A stretch of DNA of 64,000 bases from Caballeronia grimmiae (GCF_000698555.1 NZ_JFHE01000022.1:18742-82741); one strand, 5' to 3'; counted from the stretch's first letter, positions 17,149 to 27,517 are shown. Notes: generated from the sequence alone by a model not told the origin. Program-made: numbers and translations.

Positions 17149-18213
17149 ATGAAGCCTCGTTTGATTCGATCGATCCTGCTTTCGATAGCCTCGTGCATCG
17201 CGCTGACGGTCGCGCCGTATGCGTCCGCTGACGATGCGGCGCAGGCGCCCGCCAGCAACGACGGTCCCGCGTATGGCCCCGAACTGCAAGGCTTCGACTA
17301 TCCGTACCCGGTTGCGCGATTCGCGTTCACGTCGCAGCGTCAGGTCGTGCGGATGGCTTATATGGACGTGCATCCTGCGCATCCGAACGGGCGTACCGCC
17401 GTGCTGCTGCACGGCAAAAACTTCTGCGCGGCGACGTGGAAGCAGACCATCGATACGTTGAGCGATGCCGGTTATCGCGTGATCGCGCTAGATCAGATTG
17501 GCTTCTGCAAGTCCACCAAGCCCGAGCGCTATCAATACAGCTTCCAGCAACTCGCGCGCAACACGCATGCGCTGCTCGCGGCGCTCGGCGTGAGCCGTCC
17601 GGCGCTCATCGCGCATTCGACGGGCGGCATGATCGCGGTGCGCTATGCGCTGATGTATCCGCGCGAGACGGAGCAACTGGTGCTCGTCAATCCGATCGGA
17701 CTCGAGGACTGGAAGGCGAAGGGCGTGCCGTCGATTTCCATCGACGACTGGTATGCGCGCGAATTGAAGACGAGCGCCGACGGTATCCGCCGCTACGAGA
17801 TGAACACGTACTACGCGGGCCACTGGCGCGACGATTACGAGCCTTGGGTGCAGATGCTTGCGGGGATGTATCGCGGGCCGGGCAAGAGTATCGTCGCGTG
17901 GAATTCGGCGCTGCTATACGACATGATTTATACGCAGCCCGTGGTGTATGAGTTCGAGCAGTTGCGCGTGCCGACGTTACTGTTGATTGGCGACAAGGAC
18001 ACGACCGCGATCGGCAAGGACCTCGCTCCGCCGGAAATTCGCGCGACGCTCGGCCGCTATCCCGAACTCGCGAAGCTGGCGAAGGAGCGCATAGAAGGGG
18101 CACGGCTCGTCGAGTTTCCGGAACTGGGGCACGCGCCGCAGATGCAGGACCCGCAGGCGTTTCATAAGGCGCTGTTGGATGGGCTCGCCGCGTCGCCGTC
18201 CAGAGCGGAATAG
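17149..18213 (+). CDS. Secreted alpha/beta hydrolase
   Basis: The 354-residue product has a signal peptide (about residues 1-27, ending AYASA-like 'PYASA') and an alpha/beta-hydrolase core: oxyanion region 'VLLHGKNFCAATW', nucleophile elbow AHSTGG, acid region 'LLLIGDKDTTAIG', and the catalytic His in 'FPELGHAPQMQDP'. The substrate is unknown; relatives include esterases and haloalkane- or epoxide-hydrolase-like enzymes. ATG 17149 starts the signal peptide. The gene is divergent from the nuclease and its stop abuts the stop of the convergent MATE gene. Confidence 0.88.
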   Translation: MKPRLIRSILLSIASCIALTVAPYASADDAAQAPASNDGPAYGPELQGFDYPYPVARFAFTSQRQVVRMAYMDVHPAHPNGRTAVLLHGKNFCAATWKQTIDTLSDAGYRVIALDQIGFCKSTKPERYQYSFQQLARNTHALLAALGVSRPALIAHSTGGMIAVRYALMYPRETEQLVLVNPIGLEDWKAKGVPSISIDDWYARELKTSADGIRRYEMNTYYAGHWRDDYEPWVQMLAGMYRGPGKSIVAWNSALLYDMIYTQPVVYEFEQLRVPTLLLIGDKDTTAIGKDLAPPEIRATLGRYPELAKLAKERIEGARLVEFPELGHAPQMQDPQAFHKALLDGLAASPSRAE

Positions 18214-19572
18214 TCACGCCCGTCCACCCCCGCACGACGCCCGCTCGATCGACGGCAACTGCATCCACAGCGTGACGCCTCGCGCCACCATGAACGCGGT
18301 GAGCGCGAGCCATAGCCCGTGATTGCCGAGCGGACCGGCGAGCGTCCACGCGGCGAGCAAGTACACCGCGAGCGAGACGGCCATCGCCTTCATCAGTTCG
18401 CGCGTGCGCGTCGCGCCGATAAACACGCCGTCGAGCTGAAATCCCGCGACGGATGCGAGCGGCAGAATCGCGGCCCACGGCAGATAGCGCATTGCCGCTT
18501 CGCGCACGACGGCCTGATCCGTCAGCCGCTCGATGATCCATTCCCCACTGATCCAGTAGACGATGGAAAACCCCGCTGCGCCGATGGCCGACCACAGCAT
18601 CGTCACCCTGACGGCCTGGCGAAACGCGTGCCGGTCACGCGCGCCCGTCGCCGCACCGACGAGCGCCTCCGCCGCATGCGCGAAACCATCGAGCCCGAAG
18701 GCCAGGAAGGTCTGAAAGTTGAGCAGGAGCGCGTTCGCTGCGAGGACGGCATCGCCCTGACGCGCGCCCATGTGCGCGAACCAGCCATAGGAACCGAGCA
18801 GGCAGAGCGTGCGCACGAAGATGTCGCGATTGATCGCGACGAGGCGGTGGATCGCGCGGAGATCGAAGAGCGTGGCAAGCGCGAGGGGCGGCAGGCCGCG
18901 TTCACGCAAGCGCCAGAGAATCGCTGCACCGAGCGCGAAGCCGCCGAAATCCGCGAACGCGGTCGCCGCGCCGATGCCCGTGATTCCCCAGCCAAAGCGA
19001 TACACGAACAGCAGCACCGCGACGATATTCACCGCGTTGATGAACACCTGCGTGACGAGCGCGAGCCGCACGCGCTGGCAGCCGAGCAGATAGCCGAGCA
19101 CCGCGTAATTGCCGAGCGCGAACGGCGCGGCCCAGATGCGCGCGTGGCAATACGCGCTCGCGGTCTCCTGCACCGCGCCGCTGCCGCCGAGCATGCGCAG
19201 CGCGTATCGGATGATCGGCACTTGCAGCGCGAGCACCGCCACGCCGATCGCAAGTGCAAGCATCAGCGCGCGCATCACGCTGGCACGCACGGCCGCGGCA
19301 TCGCGTGCGCCGAACGCCTGCGCGACGAGGCCCGTCGTGCCCATGCGCAGGAAGCCGAAGCCCCAGAATACGAAGCTGAACACGAGGCCGCCGAGCGCGA
19401 CGCCGCCGAGATACTGCGGGCCGTCGAGATGGCCGGCGACGGCGGTATCGACTGCGCCGAGAATCGGCTGCGTGAGATTGGCGAGGACGATCGGGAACGC
19501 GAGCGTCAGCACACGCCGATGCCAGTGCACCGGCAGCGCGTCGGCGGGTGAGGAGTCCGGGGAATCGGTCAA
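18214..19572 (-). CDS. MATE family efflux transporter (DinF-like)
   Basis: The 452-residue protein has about 12 hydrophobic spans in two homologous halves, beginning 'VLTLAFPIVLANLTQPILGAVDTAVAGHL', a signature of MATE exporters. It lacks the extra residues of NorM and looks nearer to DinF. It would export cationic drugs or metabolites using an ion gradient. The start is uncertain: the longest frame begins with TTG 19572 without a ribosome site, and GTG 19530, just before the first span, is the alternative. It is divergent from the ynfA-like gene. Confidence 0.88.
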   Translation of the reverse strand: MTDSPDSSPADALPVHWHRRVLTLAFPIVLANLTQPILGAVDTAVAGHLDGPQYLGGVALGGLVFSFVFWGFGFLRMGTTGLVAQAFGARDAAAVRASVMRALMLALAIGVAVLALQVPIIRYALRMLGGSGAVQETASAYCHARIWAAPFALGNYAVLGYLLGCQRVRLALVTQVFINAVNIVAVLLFVYRFGWGITGIGAATAFADFGGFALGAAILWRLRERGLPPLALATLFDLRAIHRLVAINRDIFVRTLCLLGSYGWFAHMGARQGDAVLAANALLLNFQTFLAFGLDGFAHAAEALVGAATGARDRHAFRQAVRVTMLWSAIGAAGFSIVYWISGEWIIERLTDQAVVREAAMRYLPWAAILPLASVAGFQLDGVFIGATRTRELMKAMAVSLAVYLLAAWTLAGPLGNHGLWLALTAFMVARGVTLWMQLPSIERASCGGGRA

Positions 19573-19688
19573 AGGAGCAGGCGTTGGCAGGGAAAGGCGA
19601 CATTGTCGTCAGCGCGGCGCCACGGTGCAACCGGACGTAAATCGACGCAACTCGACGCAGCTTCGCGCCCCAGCCGATAATGCACGCC

Positions 19689-20006
19689 ATGAAAACCTTC
19701 GCGCTCTATGTCGTGACCGCGCTCGCGGAAATCGCGGGCTGCTATTTTCCGTATCGATGGCTGAAGGCAGGCGGATCGCCTTGGCTCGTGGTGCCGGGCG
19801 CGCTGTCGCTCGCGCTGTTCGCCTGGCTGCTGACGCTGCACGATGCCGCCTCCGGACGCATCTATGCCGCGTATGGCGGCGTATATATCGGCACGGCGAT
19901 CGTGTGGCTATGGGCGATCGACCGCATCCGGCCGACCGCGTGGGACATGACCGGCGCGGCAATCGCGCTGATCGGAATGAGCGTGATCGCGTTTCAGCCG
20001 CGCTGA
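19689..20006 (+). CDS. YnfA/UPF0060 family small membrane protein
   Basis: The 105-residue product has four hydrophobic spans and the family pattern '[19 protein letters not shown]', '[22 protein letters not shown]', '[15 protein letters not shown]'. The family resembles small multidrug-resistance exporters, but its function is not settled. ATG 19689 is used because family members begin at this point; ATG 19680 in frame is possible. It converges with the DUF2891-like gene. Confidence 0.9.
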   Translation: MKTFALYVVTALAEIAGCYFPYRWLKAGGSPWLVVPGALSLALFAWLLTLHDAASGRIYAAYGGVYIGTAIVWLWAIDRIRPTAWDMTGAAIALIGMSVIAFQPR

Positions 20007-20019
20007 CGGTTGCGCTCGC

Positions 20020-21042
20020 TCAGGCTTCGAGCGCGAGCAGCGCGAAGGTCGCGAGCCAGTGCTCGCCCATGTAATCCCCGGCGACATGCGCAATGCCCGA
20101 CGCCAGATGCGCCTCGGCCGCCGCTTCGAGAACGGCGATGCGCGCCTCGCCAGCAGGCAGCGCCTGCGCGATGGTCCGCTGGCACCACGCGCGGCTCAGA
20201 TTGAGGCCGTCGAGATGCGCGAGCTTGCCGTCGCTGCGATCGGTGACGGTCGCGGGAACGAAGAGCGTCGCGGGCTCGCGACGGTCGAGATGCGGCAGAA
20301 ACGCATCGAACCAGCCGGCGAAGCGCTCCGCCGGCAGCACGTGACGCATCAATACTGCTTCCATCAGCGACGGGGAGAGGAACTCGTCGCCGGCCGGCTC
20401 CCACGCCTGGCACGCGACATCGTTCGCGAACCAGCGCATCGCGGTTGCTTCGAGCAGGCGCGCGAATTCCGCATCGCCGGCGATGCGCGCGTAGCCGAGC
20501 GAAAGCGTCAGCGCGAACGCCATGTTGAAGTGCGTGCCGACGCGAAGCGGATACGTCGATTTCGGCAGGAAGTCCTCGAAGCGATCGACGAAGGCATCGG
20601 CGAGCGGTTGCAGCGTGCGGGCCCAGCGCGCGCCGTCGTCCGACTGCATCGACCGGAGCTGGCCCGCGAGCGCGAGGAGCCACGCCCAGCCGTAGGGCCG
20701 CTCGAAGCCGCGCGACGCGGGGCGCTGCAAATAGGCGACTTCGGCGGCGACGTTCGCTTCGGTGAAATGCTCGTCGATGACAGCGCGAATGCGGGCGGCT
20801 TCGGGCAGATCCGGGAAGCGGTCGTAGAGACGCGCAATCAGCCAGTAGCCATGCACGCACGAATGCCAGTCGAAGCTGCCGTAGAAGATTGGATGCAAGG
20901 CGCGCGGGCTTTGCGCATCGGCGGCGCTTGCCATCACGTGATCGAGCTTGTTCGGGTATTCGCGTGTCAGGTGACCCAGCGCAACCTGCGCGAATTTCGA
21001 TGCCAGCGCGGCGTCGAGTGCCGTCGCATTCTGCTTGTTCAT
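20020..21042 (-). CDS. DUF2891-like protein
   Basis: The 340-residue cytoplasmic protein is mostly helical, with conserved-looking patterns 'HPIFYGSFDWHSCVHGYW', 'RPYGWAWLLAL', 'THFNMAFAL' and 'GLNLSRAWCQRTIA'. They resemble the DUF2891 family, whose (alpha/alpha) barrel architecture resembles glycoside hydrolases or epimerases. The His/Trp-rich motifs could form an active site. Function unknown. ATG 21042 is preferred over an upstream GTG because GAGGTG precedes it. Confidence 0.75.
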   Translation of the reverse strand: MNKQNATALDAALASKFAQVALGHLTREYPNKLDHVMASAADAQSPRALHPIFYGSFDWHSCVHGYWLIARLYDRFPDLPEAARIRAVIDEHFTEANVAAEVAYLQRPASRGFERPYGWAWLLALAGQLRSMQSDDGARWARTLQPLADAFVDRFEDFLPKSTYPLRVGTHFNMAFALTLSLGYARIAGDAEFARLLEATAMRWFANDVACQAWEPAGDEFLSPSLMEAVLMRHVLPAERFAGWFDAFLPHLDRREPATLFVPATVTDRSDGKLAHLDGLNLSRAWCQRTIAQALPAGEARIAVLEAAAEAHLASGIAHVAGDYMGEHWLATFALLALEA

Positions 21043-21277
21043 GCGCACCTCGCGGTGATCGGTGGAGCGGGACAGAAATCTAGCACGAGACCTTATCGAT
21101 AAAGCGGCGGGAAACGCGCGTCGGGGTAATTACCTACGCACGGGTCTTTCAACGAACGCTGCGCGCGCCGATCGCGGATGCGTCGTTTAAACTTGCGCCC
21201 GAACGCCGACAGAGCGTGCCGTTCCGGGGCTCACGCGCCGGATTTGTGATCCGTTGAGACAAAAAGTTGAGCACATC

Positions 21278-22573
21278 ATGAGCGACCTTCCCATCTATAC
21301 CGCAGAGGACACCCGGCGACGCGTGTTCGCCATCGTCGGGGCATCGTCGGGCAATCTCGTCGAATGGTTCGACTTCTATATCTACTCGTTTCTCGCACTG
21401 TATTTCTCGGCGGCGTTCTTTCCGAGCGGCAATCCGACCACGCAGTTGCTGAACACGGCCGGCGTGTTCGCGGCGGGCTTCCTGATGCGCCCCATCGGCG
21501 GATGGCTGTTCGGCCGCATCGCCGACAAGCACGGCCGCCGCAACGCGATGATGATCTCCGTGCTGATGATGTGCGGCGGCTCGCTCGTCATCGCCTTCCT
21601 GCCGACGTACGCGACCATCGGCGCATGGGCGCCCGTGCTGCTCCTGATGGCGCGGCTTTTCCAGGGCTTGTCGGTGGGCGGCGAATACGGCACGAGCGCC
21701 ACGTACATGAGTGAAGTCGCGCTGCGCGGACGCCGCGGCTTCTTCGCATCGTTTCAGTACGTGACGTTGATCGGCGGACAACTCGCCGCGCTGCTCGTGC
21801 TCGTCGTCCTCCAGCTTTTCTTGTCGACGGAAGAACTGAAGGCGTGGGGTTGGCGCGTGCCGTTTTTCATCGGCGCGTGCGCGGCGCTCGTGTCGCTTTA
21901 TCTGCGCCGTTCGCTCGACGAAACCACGACCGCCGAAATCCGCGAACGCAAGGAAGCGGGCACGCTCGCCGGCCTCATGCAGCACAAGAAAGCGTTCCTG
22001 ACGGTGGTAGGCTTCACGGCAGGCGGATCGCTGATTTTCTATACGTTCACCACGTACATGCAGAAGTATCTGGTCAACACGGCGGGCATGCACGCCAAGA
22101 CCGCCAGCAACGTGATGACCGCCGCGCTGTTCGTCTACATGCTGTTGCAGCCACTGTTCGGCGCGCTGTCCGACCGCATCGGGCGTCGCCGGTCGATGCT
22201 GTTCTTCGGCTTCTTCGCGACCATCGGCACGGTGCCGCTGCTGCACGCGCTGCGCGACGTGACGAGTCCGGTCATGGCGTTCGTGCTCGTCGTGGTGGCG
22301 CTCGCGATCGTGAGCTTCTATACATCCATCAGCGGTCTCATCAAAGCCGAGATGTTTCCGCCGGAAGTGCGCGCGCTGGGCGTCGGGCTTTCGTATGCGG
22401 TGGCTAACGCGATTTTCGGCGGATCGGCCGAATACGTCGCGCTGTTTTTGAAGAACGTCGGGCATGAATCGGCGTTCTACTGGTATGTGACCGTGATGTG
22501 CGCAATCTCGCTCATCGTGTCGTGGAGAATGATGGACCCGAGCAAGGAAGGCTATTTGCGCAACGAGCCGTAA
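21278..22573 (+). CDS. kgtP: Alpha-ketoglutarate permease (MFS proton symporter)
   Basis: The 431-residue, 12-span protein parallels E. coli KgtP along its length: '[26 protein letters not shown]', '[27 protein letters not shown]', '[24 protein letters not shown]', '[19 protein letters not shown]' and '[24 protein letters not shown]'. It should import 2-oxoglutarate, or a closely related dicarboxylate, with protons across the inner membrane. It is a single gene with its own transcript, between a divergent DUF2891-like gene and a downstream hairpin. Confidence 0.93.
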   Translation: MSDLPIYTAEDTRRRVFAIVGASSGNLVEWFDFYIYSFLALYFSAAFFPSGNPTTQLLNTAGVFAAGFLMRPIGGWLFGRIADKHGRRNAMMISVLMMCGGSLVIAFLPTYATIGAWAPVLLLMARLFQGLSVGGEYGTSATYMSEVALRGRRGFFASFQYVTLIGGQLAALLVLVVLQLFLSTEELKAWGWRVPFFIGACAALVSLYLRRSLDETTTAEIRERKEAGTLAGLMQHKKAFLTVVGFTAGGSLIFYTFTTYMQKYLVNTAGMHAKTASNVMTAALFVYMLLQPLFGALSDRIGRRRSMLFFGFFATIGTVPLLHALRDVTSPVMAFVLVVVALAIVSFYTSISGLIKAEMFPPEVRALGVGLSYAVANAIFGGSAEYVALFLKNVGHESAFYWYVTVMCAISLIVSWRMMDPSKEGYLRNEP

Positions 22574-22627
22574 GGGTGATCACGCGGGCGGCGTCGGCTG
22601 TCCGGCGTGATCGGTTGAATCGGGCGG

Positions 22628-22658
22628 GCGGCGCGCGGACTTCGGTCACGCGCGCCGC
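22628..22658. other. GC-rich stem-loop after kgtP
   Basis: A 10-base stem, GCGGCGCGCG (22628-22637) with CGCGCGCCGC (22649-22658), encloses an 11-base loop. Only TTG follows, so it is at best a weak terminator. Confidence 0.45.
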
Positions 22659-22823
22659 TTGCCGTTGACGGTAGTATGGTGTTTTATGCGGTATGTACCG
22701 TTAGAAGGCGCGCCGGATGCGGCGCACAGCGGCAATCGGAAACAGGATACACATGCGCGCGGCTACGTCGCGCGCCTTGGCGAAGAGCGCATTCGGGCGT
22801 ACCGGTCTGCCAGGAGCCTGTCC

Positions 22824-23501
22824 ATGGAAGATTTCGACGAAACGTTATTTGTCGTCTGGCGAGCGAACTTGAACGTGCTGACCGGCTCGGCCGGCGGCGC
22901 GGCGCGGCTCGCGCGCATGATGAACTTCTCGCCGTCGTTCATGAAACTGATCGTCGCGGGACAGCGGGATTTCAACGAAGAGTTCGTGCGCGGCATCGAA
23001 CTGGTGTCGGGACTGCCGCCGCACTGGATGGACGAGCGCCGCTCGTCCGCCGACGTGCCCTCCGAAGTCAGGCGCGCACTCGACGAGGAACGGCCGTTCG
23101 CGGTGTTTCGCGGCACCGCGCATCCCGCGCCGAAGCGTTCGGTGCTTCGCGGCCCGGAGCCGCTGCTGTCGCAAACCGAAGCCACGCGGCGCGTCGCCGA
23201 TCTCGCCCAGCAACAGGCCGAAGCAAACCGGCGCGATCTGTTATTTAGAAAGAATCGCGAATTACTGTCGCAGGATTTGCGGCGTCTCGAGCGCCAGCTC
23301 GGATTGTTGCAAGTCGAGCCGATGCTGCCGAAGGCCGACGAGCTCATCGCGTCGGAGCGCATGAGCGAAGCGGCGAAGGCGGATCTGTCCGGCCGGCTCG
23401 AACAGATCGACAAGCACGTCAAGCTGCTGCATCAACACGTCGATAAACTCGTCGCCTTGCTGAGCTCGCCCGACGAGCCGGATTCCAACGACGTCAACTG
23501 A
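22824..23501 (+). CDS. HTH-like protein with C-terminal coiled coil, unknown role
   Basis: The 225-residue product starts 'EDFDETLFVVWRANLNVLTG', then a region (about 25-65, 'ARLARMMNFSPSFMKLIVAGQRDFNEEFVRGIE') laid out like a lambda-repressor-type helix-turn-helix. The second half (about 115-220) is heptad-rich and likely forms coiled coils ('LAQQQAEANRRDLLFRKNRELL', 'LEQIDKHVKLLHQHVDKL'). ATG 22824 follows CAGGAG; the open frame extends upstream but lacks that support. It could be a DNA-binding oligomer, perhaps of phage origin, although no other phage gene is near. Confidence 0.65.
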   Translation: MEDFDETLFVVWRANLNVLTGSAGGAARLARMMNFSPSFMKLIVAGQRDFNEEFVRGIELVSGLPPHWMDERRSSADVPSEVRRALDEERPFAVFRGTAHPAPKRSVLRGPEPLLSQTEATRRVADLAQQQAEANRRDLLFRKNRELLSQDLRRLERQLGLLQVEPMLPKADELIASERMSEAAKADLSGRLEQIDKHVKLLHQHVDKLVALLSSPDEPDSNDVN

Positions 23502-23510
23502 CGCCGCTAG

Positions 23511-23672
23511 TCACTTCTTGGGCGCTTGCCCGTCGTCCTTGGATTTGCGTTCCGGGTGGACCGCGATCGGATCGCTGGCCGGGAAGGTTTCGTCCAGCGC
23601 CTCGTCCAGCAAATCGTCGTCGCTCGCGGGCTGTGCGGGCTTGTTCGGTGCGTCGTGCGGTGACTGCGTCAT
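23511..23672 (-). CDS. Short acidic protein with 'DEALDETFPASDP' motif
   Basis: The 53-residue product is very hydrophilic and disordered-looking. It contains the sequence DEALDETFPASDPIAV, a short motif I recall from many small Burkholderiales and rhizobial proteins of unknown role. ATG 23672 is chosen because GGAGG precedes it; an upstream start exists but lacks this. It converges with the HTH-like gene. Confidence 0.75.
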   Translation of the reverse strand: MTQSPHDAPNKPAQPASDDDLLDEALDETFPASDPIAVHPERKSKDDGQAPKK

Positions 23673-23841
23673 GGTGTCCTCCGGGCGCAGGTTAAGGTGT
23701 CTCAATATATCGCAGTCTTTCTTCCAGGGTGCGCGCCGGGCAGCGCACGTCGGCCTTACCCATTCGGGTTGTCACTAGGTGGCGAAAGCGCGCGGTTCGC
23801 GTGATCGTTCTGGTCACACGAGACCATCACCGGGTTCAACC

Positions 23842-24978
23842 ATGATCGACAGTTTTCTCACCGAAGAACAGCGCATGATCCGCGACGCGGCGCGCCAGTT
23901 CTCGGTCGAAGTGCTCGCGCCGAACGCGGGCCAGTGGGACAAGGACGGCGCGCTTCCCGACGCCGTCGTCCGGCAGCTCGGCGAACTCGGGCTGCTCGGC
24001 ATGATCGTGCCGGGCGATTTCGGCGGCACCTACAGCGACTACACCGCCTATGCCCTCGCGATGGAAGAGATCGCCGTTGGCTGCGCCTCCTGCGCGACGC
24101 TGATGAGCGTGCACAACTCGGTCGGCTGCGGCCCGATCCTCGCCTACGGCGGCGATGCGCAAAAGGCCGAGTGGCTGCCGAAGCTCGCGAGCGGCGAAGT
24201 AATCGGCGCCTTCTGCCTGACGGAGCCGCACGCGGGCTCCGAGGCGAACAACCTGCGCGTGCGCGCCGTCGAGCGCGACGGCCAGTGGATCATCTCCGGC
24301 AGCAAGCAGTTCGTGACGAACGGGCGGCGCGCGGGCGTGGCGATCGTCTTCGCGGTGACGGACCCGGAACTCGGCAAGCGCGGCATTTCGGCGTTCATCG
24401 TGCCGACCAGCACGCCGGGCTTCAACGTCGGGCCGCCCGAGCACAAGCTCGGCATTCGCGCATCGGATACCTGCCCGATCACCTTCGACGACTGCGCCAT
24501 TCCCGCCGCGAATCTGCTGGGCGAACGGGGCGAGGGGCTGAAGATCGCGCTGTCGAATCTGGAAGGCGGACGCATCGGGATCGCGGCGCAGGCGCTCGGC
24601 ATCGCGCGCGCGGCCTTCGATGCGGCCCGCGCCTATGCGCGCGAGCGCGTGCAGTTCGGCAAGCCGATCATCGAACATCAGTCGGTTGCGAACATGCTCG
24701 CGGACATGCAGACGCAGATCAACGCGGCGCGGCTGCTGGTGCTGCACGCGGCGCGCATGCGGACCGAAGGCGTGCCGTGCTTGTCGGAGGCATCGCAGGC
24801 TAAGCTCTTTGCATCGGAAATGGCCGAGCGCGTATGTTCCGACGCGATCCAGATTCACGGCGGATACGGTTATTTGCAGGACTATCCGGTGGAGCGGCAT
24901 TATCGCGATGCCCGCATCACGCAGATTTACGAGGGAACGAGCGAAGTGCAGCGGATGGTGATCGCGCGAAACGTTTGA
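23842..24978 (+). CDS. Acyl-CoA dehydrogenase (short/branched-chain type)
   Basis: The 378-residue flavoprotein has all family blocks: N-terminal helices with '[15 protein letters not shown]', FAD-binding '[15 protein letters not shown]' and '[13 protein letters not shown]', the '[17 protein letters not shown]' dimer region, 'ERVQFGKPI', and the C-terminal '[34 protein letters not shown]' with the catalytic Glu in YEGTSE. It oxidises an acyl-CoA to enoyl-CoA and passes electrons to ETF. It is 14 bases upstream of an acyl-CoA synthetase gene, so the pair forms a fatty- or branched-acid oxidation operon. Confidence 0.93.
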   Translation: MIDSFLTEEQRMIRDAARQFSVEVLAPNAGQWDKDGALPDAVVRQLGELGLLGMIVPGDFGGTYSDYTAYALAMEEIAVGCASCATLMSVHNSVGCGPILAYGGDAQKAEWLPKLASGEVIGAFCLTEPHAGSEANNLRVRAVERDGQWIISGSKQFVTNGRRAGVAIVFAVTDPELGKRGISAFIVPTSTPGFNVGPPEHKLGIRASDTCPITFDDCAIPAANLLGERGEGLKIALSNLEGGRIGIAAQALGIARAAFDAARAYARERVQFGKPIIEHQSVANMLADMQTQINAARLLVLHAARMRTEGVPCLSEASQAKLFASEMAERVCSDAIQIHGGYGYLQDYPVERHYRDARITQIYEGTSEVQRMVIARNV

Positions 24979-24992
24979 GCGAAGGAGACGCT

Positions 24993-26693
24993 ATGAGCCG
25001 TGCCGAGCCGTTCATCGAAGCCAGAGACTTTCTGCTGCGTCACCGCACCGATTACGACACCGCGTATCGCGACTTTCAATGGCCCGCGCTGGACCAGTTC
25101 AACTGGGCGCTCGATTACTTCGACGCGATGGCGCGCGGCAACCATGCGCCCGCCTTGCGCATCGTGAGCGAAAACGGCGACGAGACGCGGCTCTCGTTCG
25201 CGCAGATGAGCGAGCGTTCCGCGCGGGTCGCGAATCACCTGCGCGCGCTGAATGTGCAGCGCGGCGAGCGCATCCTGCTGATGCTGCCGAACCGCGTCGA
25301 GCTATGGGAAACGATGCTCGCGGCGATGAAGCTCGGCGCCATCGTGCTGCCCGCCACGACGCAGCTATCGGGCGGCGACGTGCGCGAGCGCATCGCGCTG
25401 GGGCAGGTTCAGCATGTCGTCGCGGAGGCGAGCGAGACGCATAAATTCGACGGCATCGACCTTCCTGGCGTGCGGCTGTCCGTGGGCGGCGCGAGCGAAG
25501 GCTGGCTCGCCTATGACGATGCGTACTGCGCCTCGCCGGAATTCGCTTCGGATGGCGAAACGAATGCGCGCGATCCGTATCTGCTGTACTTCACCTCCGG
25601 CACCACGTCGAAGCCGAAGCTCGTTGCGCATACGCACGAGAGCTATCCGGTCGGCCATCTCTCGACGATGTACTGGATCGGCCTACAGCCGGGCGACGTC
25701 CACTGGAACATCAGTTCCCCCGGCTGGGCCAAGCACGCGTGGAGCTGCTTCTTTGCGCCGTGGAATGCAGAGGCGTGCGTGTTCATCTATAACTTCGGCC
25801 GCTTCGACGCCGCTCGCACGCTGAATGCGCTCGTGCAGCACGAAGTCACCACGCTTTGCGCGCCGCCGACCGTCTGGCGGATGCTCGTCCAGGAGCCGCT
25901 CGCGTCGTATCGCGTGAAGCTGCGCGAGATCGTCGGGGCAGGCGAGCCGCTCAATCCGGAAGTCGTCGAGCGAGTGCAGGCGGCGTGGGGCGTGCCGATC
26001 CGCGACGGCTACGGCCAGACGGAAACCACCGCGCAGATTGCGAATTCGCCCGGCCAGCGGCTCGTGCCCGGTTCTATGGGGCGTCCGCTGCCGGGTTATC
26101 GTGTGGCGCTGCTCGATCCGGACGGCCAGAGCGCCGACGAAGGGGAGATCGCGCTGTCACTCGATCCGCCGCCGCTCGGCCTGATGACCGGTTACGCCGA
26201 CAATCCCGCCGCGACCGAAAACGCGATGCGCGGCGGCTTCTATCGCACGTCCGATGTCGCAGCGCGCGGCGCGGACGGATATTTCACGTACATCGGCCGA
26301 GCCGACGATGTCTTCAAGTCGTCCGATTACCGCCTCAGCCCATTCGAGCTGGAGAGCGTGCTGATCGAACACGAGGCGATAGCGGAAGCGGCCGTCGTGC
26401 CGAGCCCGGACGCATTGCGCTTGTCCGTGCCGAAGGCGTTCGTGACGCTGCGTCATGGCTTCACCATCGGCCCGGACGTGGCGCGCAGCGTATTCGTGTT
26501 CTCGCGCGAGCGGCTTGCGCCTTACAAGCGCATCCGTCGGCTTCAGTTCGCGGAATTGCCGAAGACGATTTCGGGCAAGATCCGGCGCGTCGACTTGCGC
26601 AGGCACGAAGCAGGGCGCGCGCAGGACAGCGAGCGAGCCGAAAACGAGTTCTGGGAAGAGGACTTTCCGGAACTGCGCGAGCCGGCGAAATGA
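24993..26693 (+). CDS. AMP-forming acyl-CoA synthetase
   Basis: The 566-residue product is an adenylate-forming ligase. The phosphate loop 'LYFTSGTTSKPKLVAHTH' lies near residue 205; then come 'GAGEPLNPEVVERV', 'DGYGQTET', 'YRTSDVAARGADGYFTYIGRADDVFKSSDYRLSP' and the C-terminal lysine in 'LPKTISGKIRRVDLR'. It resembles acyl/medium-chain and 2-methylbutyryl-type CoA ligases. ATG 24993 follows GAAGGAG. It is co-transcribed with the acyl-CoA dehydrogenase and would supply its substrate; the chain type is not visible. Confidence 0.92.
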   Translation: MSRAEPFIEARDFLLRHRTDYDTAYRDFQWPALDQFNWALDYFDAMARGNHAPALRIVSENGDETRLSFAQMSERSARVANHLRALNVQRGERILLMLPNRVELWETMLAAMKLGAIVLPATTQLSGGDVRERIALGQVQHVVAEASETHKFDGIDLPGVRLSVGGASEGWLAYDDAYCASPEFASDGETNARDPYLLYFTSGTTSKPKLVAHTHESYPVGHLSTMYWIGLQPGDVHWNISSPGWAKHAWSCFFAPWNAEACVFIYNFGRFDAARTLNALVQHEVTTLCAPPTVWRMLVQEPLASYRVKLREIVGAGEPLNPEVVERVQAAWGVPIRDGYGQTETTAQIANSPGQRLVPGSMGRPLPGYRVALLDPDGQSADEGEIALSLDPPPLGLMTGYADNPAATENAMRGGFYRTSDVAARGADGYFTYIGRADDVFKSSDYRLSPFELESVLIEHEAIAEAAVVPSPDALRLSVPKAFVTLRHGFTIGPDVARSVFVFSRERLAPYKRIRRLQFAELPKTISGKIRRVDLRRHEAGRAQDSERAENEFWEEDFPELREPAK

Positions 26694-26815
26694 TGCGGAC
26701 GAGCGTGTCGGCTCGAGGCGCAAATCGAAAGCAAATGTAACGCGGCGAACCGTCTGAAGGACCGCGAGTCGAATCGGCACCATTCACGTCGGATCAATTC
26801 ACGGAGGAACCCGAC

Positions 26816-27517
26816 ATGCCGAATCGCTCGCTACGGATCGCGCTTCTGACGGCCAGCCTCGCAGGTGCGCTCGCGGCCCCGGCCGCGTCTTATGCACAAA
26901 TCAACCTTCAACAATTCGGCTCCGGCAACAAATCGGAGTCGACTGGCGACACCGCCGCGGCGCAACCGTCCGCGCTCGGTTCGCTCGTACAGAACTATCT
27001 CGGCGCGAATCAGCAAGTGCTGACGGGACAATCGAGCCTGGCATCGGCGATGGGCATGTCGAGCGTCGCGAGTCAGGCGCAATCGGCGGCGGGCTTGCTG
27101 TCGGGCGCGTCGAGCGGCGGCGTGCCGAGTGCGAGCGTGCTGTCGCAACTCGGCGGGACGCAGCAGAGCGTTTCGCAATCGCTGATGCAGGCGTTCTCCG
27201 GCAACGCGGCCACGCCGCCGACCGCCGCCAGCAAGCAGACTTTCACGGATGGACTGGCGTCGCTCGGGCAGGGCGTCAAACAGTATGCGGGCTTGCAGTC
27301 GGACCTGGGCGCGGTGAAGAACTCGATGAACATGTCATCGCTGCTTCAGGCGGGAACGAATCCGGGGACGGCGCAGGCGGCATCCTATATCGCGCAGTCC
27401 GCGCCGGGGCAGTTGCAATCGCTCGTGCAGACGTTGACGCAGGCGGTGCAGTACGCGAAGACCAACGGCATTTCGGTGCCGTCCATCGCGGCATCCGCGT
27501 TGGGCGCGGGCCAATAG
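26816..27517 (+). CDS. Secreted Ser/Gln/Ala-rich protein, unknown function
   Basis: The 233-residue product has a clear signal peptide ('LRIALLTASLAGALAAPAASYAQ', cut near residue 28). The rest is low-complexity, rich in Ser, Gln, Ala and Gly, with helix-forming blocks ('SLVQNYLGANQQVL', 'GQLQSLVQTLTQAVQYAKTNG'). GGAGG precedes ATG 26816. I recall similar annotated-as-hypothetical proteins in Burkholderia. A periplasmic or extracellular structural role is possible, but no domain is recognised. The gene ends at the terminator at 27538. Confidence 0.75.
   Translation: MPNRSLRIALLTASLAGALAAPAASYAQINLQQFGSGNKSESTGDTAAAQPSALGSLVQNYLGANQQVLTGQSSLASAMGMSSVASQAQSAAGLLSGASSGGVPSASVLSQLGGTQQSVSQSLMQAFSGNAATPPTAASKQTFTDGLASLGQGVKQYAGLQSDLGAVKNSMNMSSLLQAGTNPGTAQAASYIAQSAPGQLQSLVQTLTQAVQYAKTNGISVPSIAASALGAGQ

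Noticed and set aside
22668..22701. ACGGTA...TACCGT inverted repeat before the HTH-like gene as an operator
   Set aside because: Arms are only 6 bases and widely spaced, so chance is likely.
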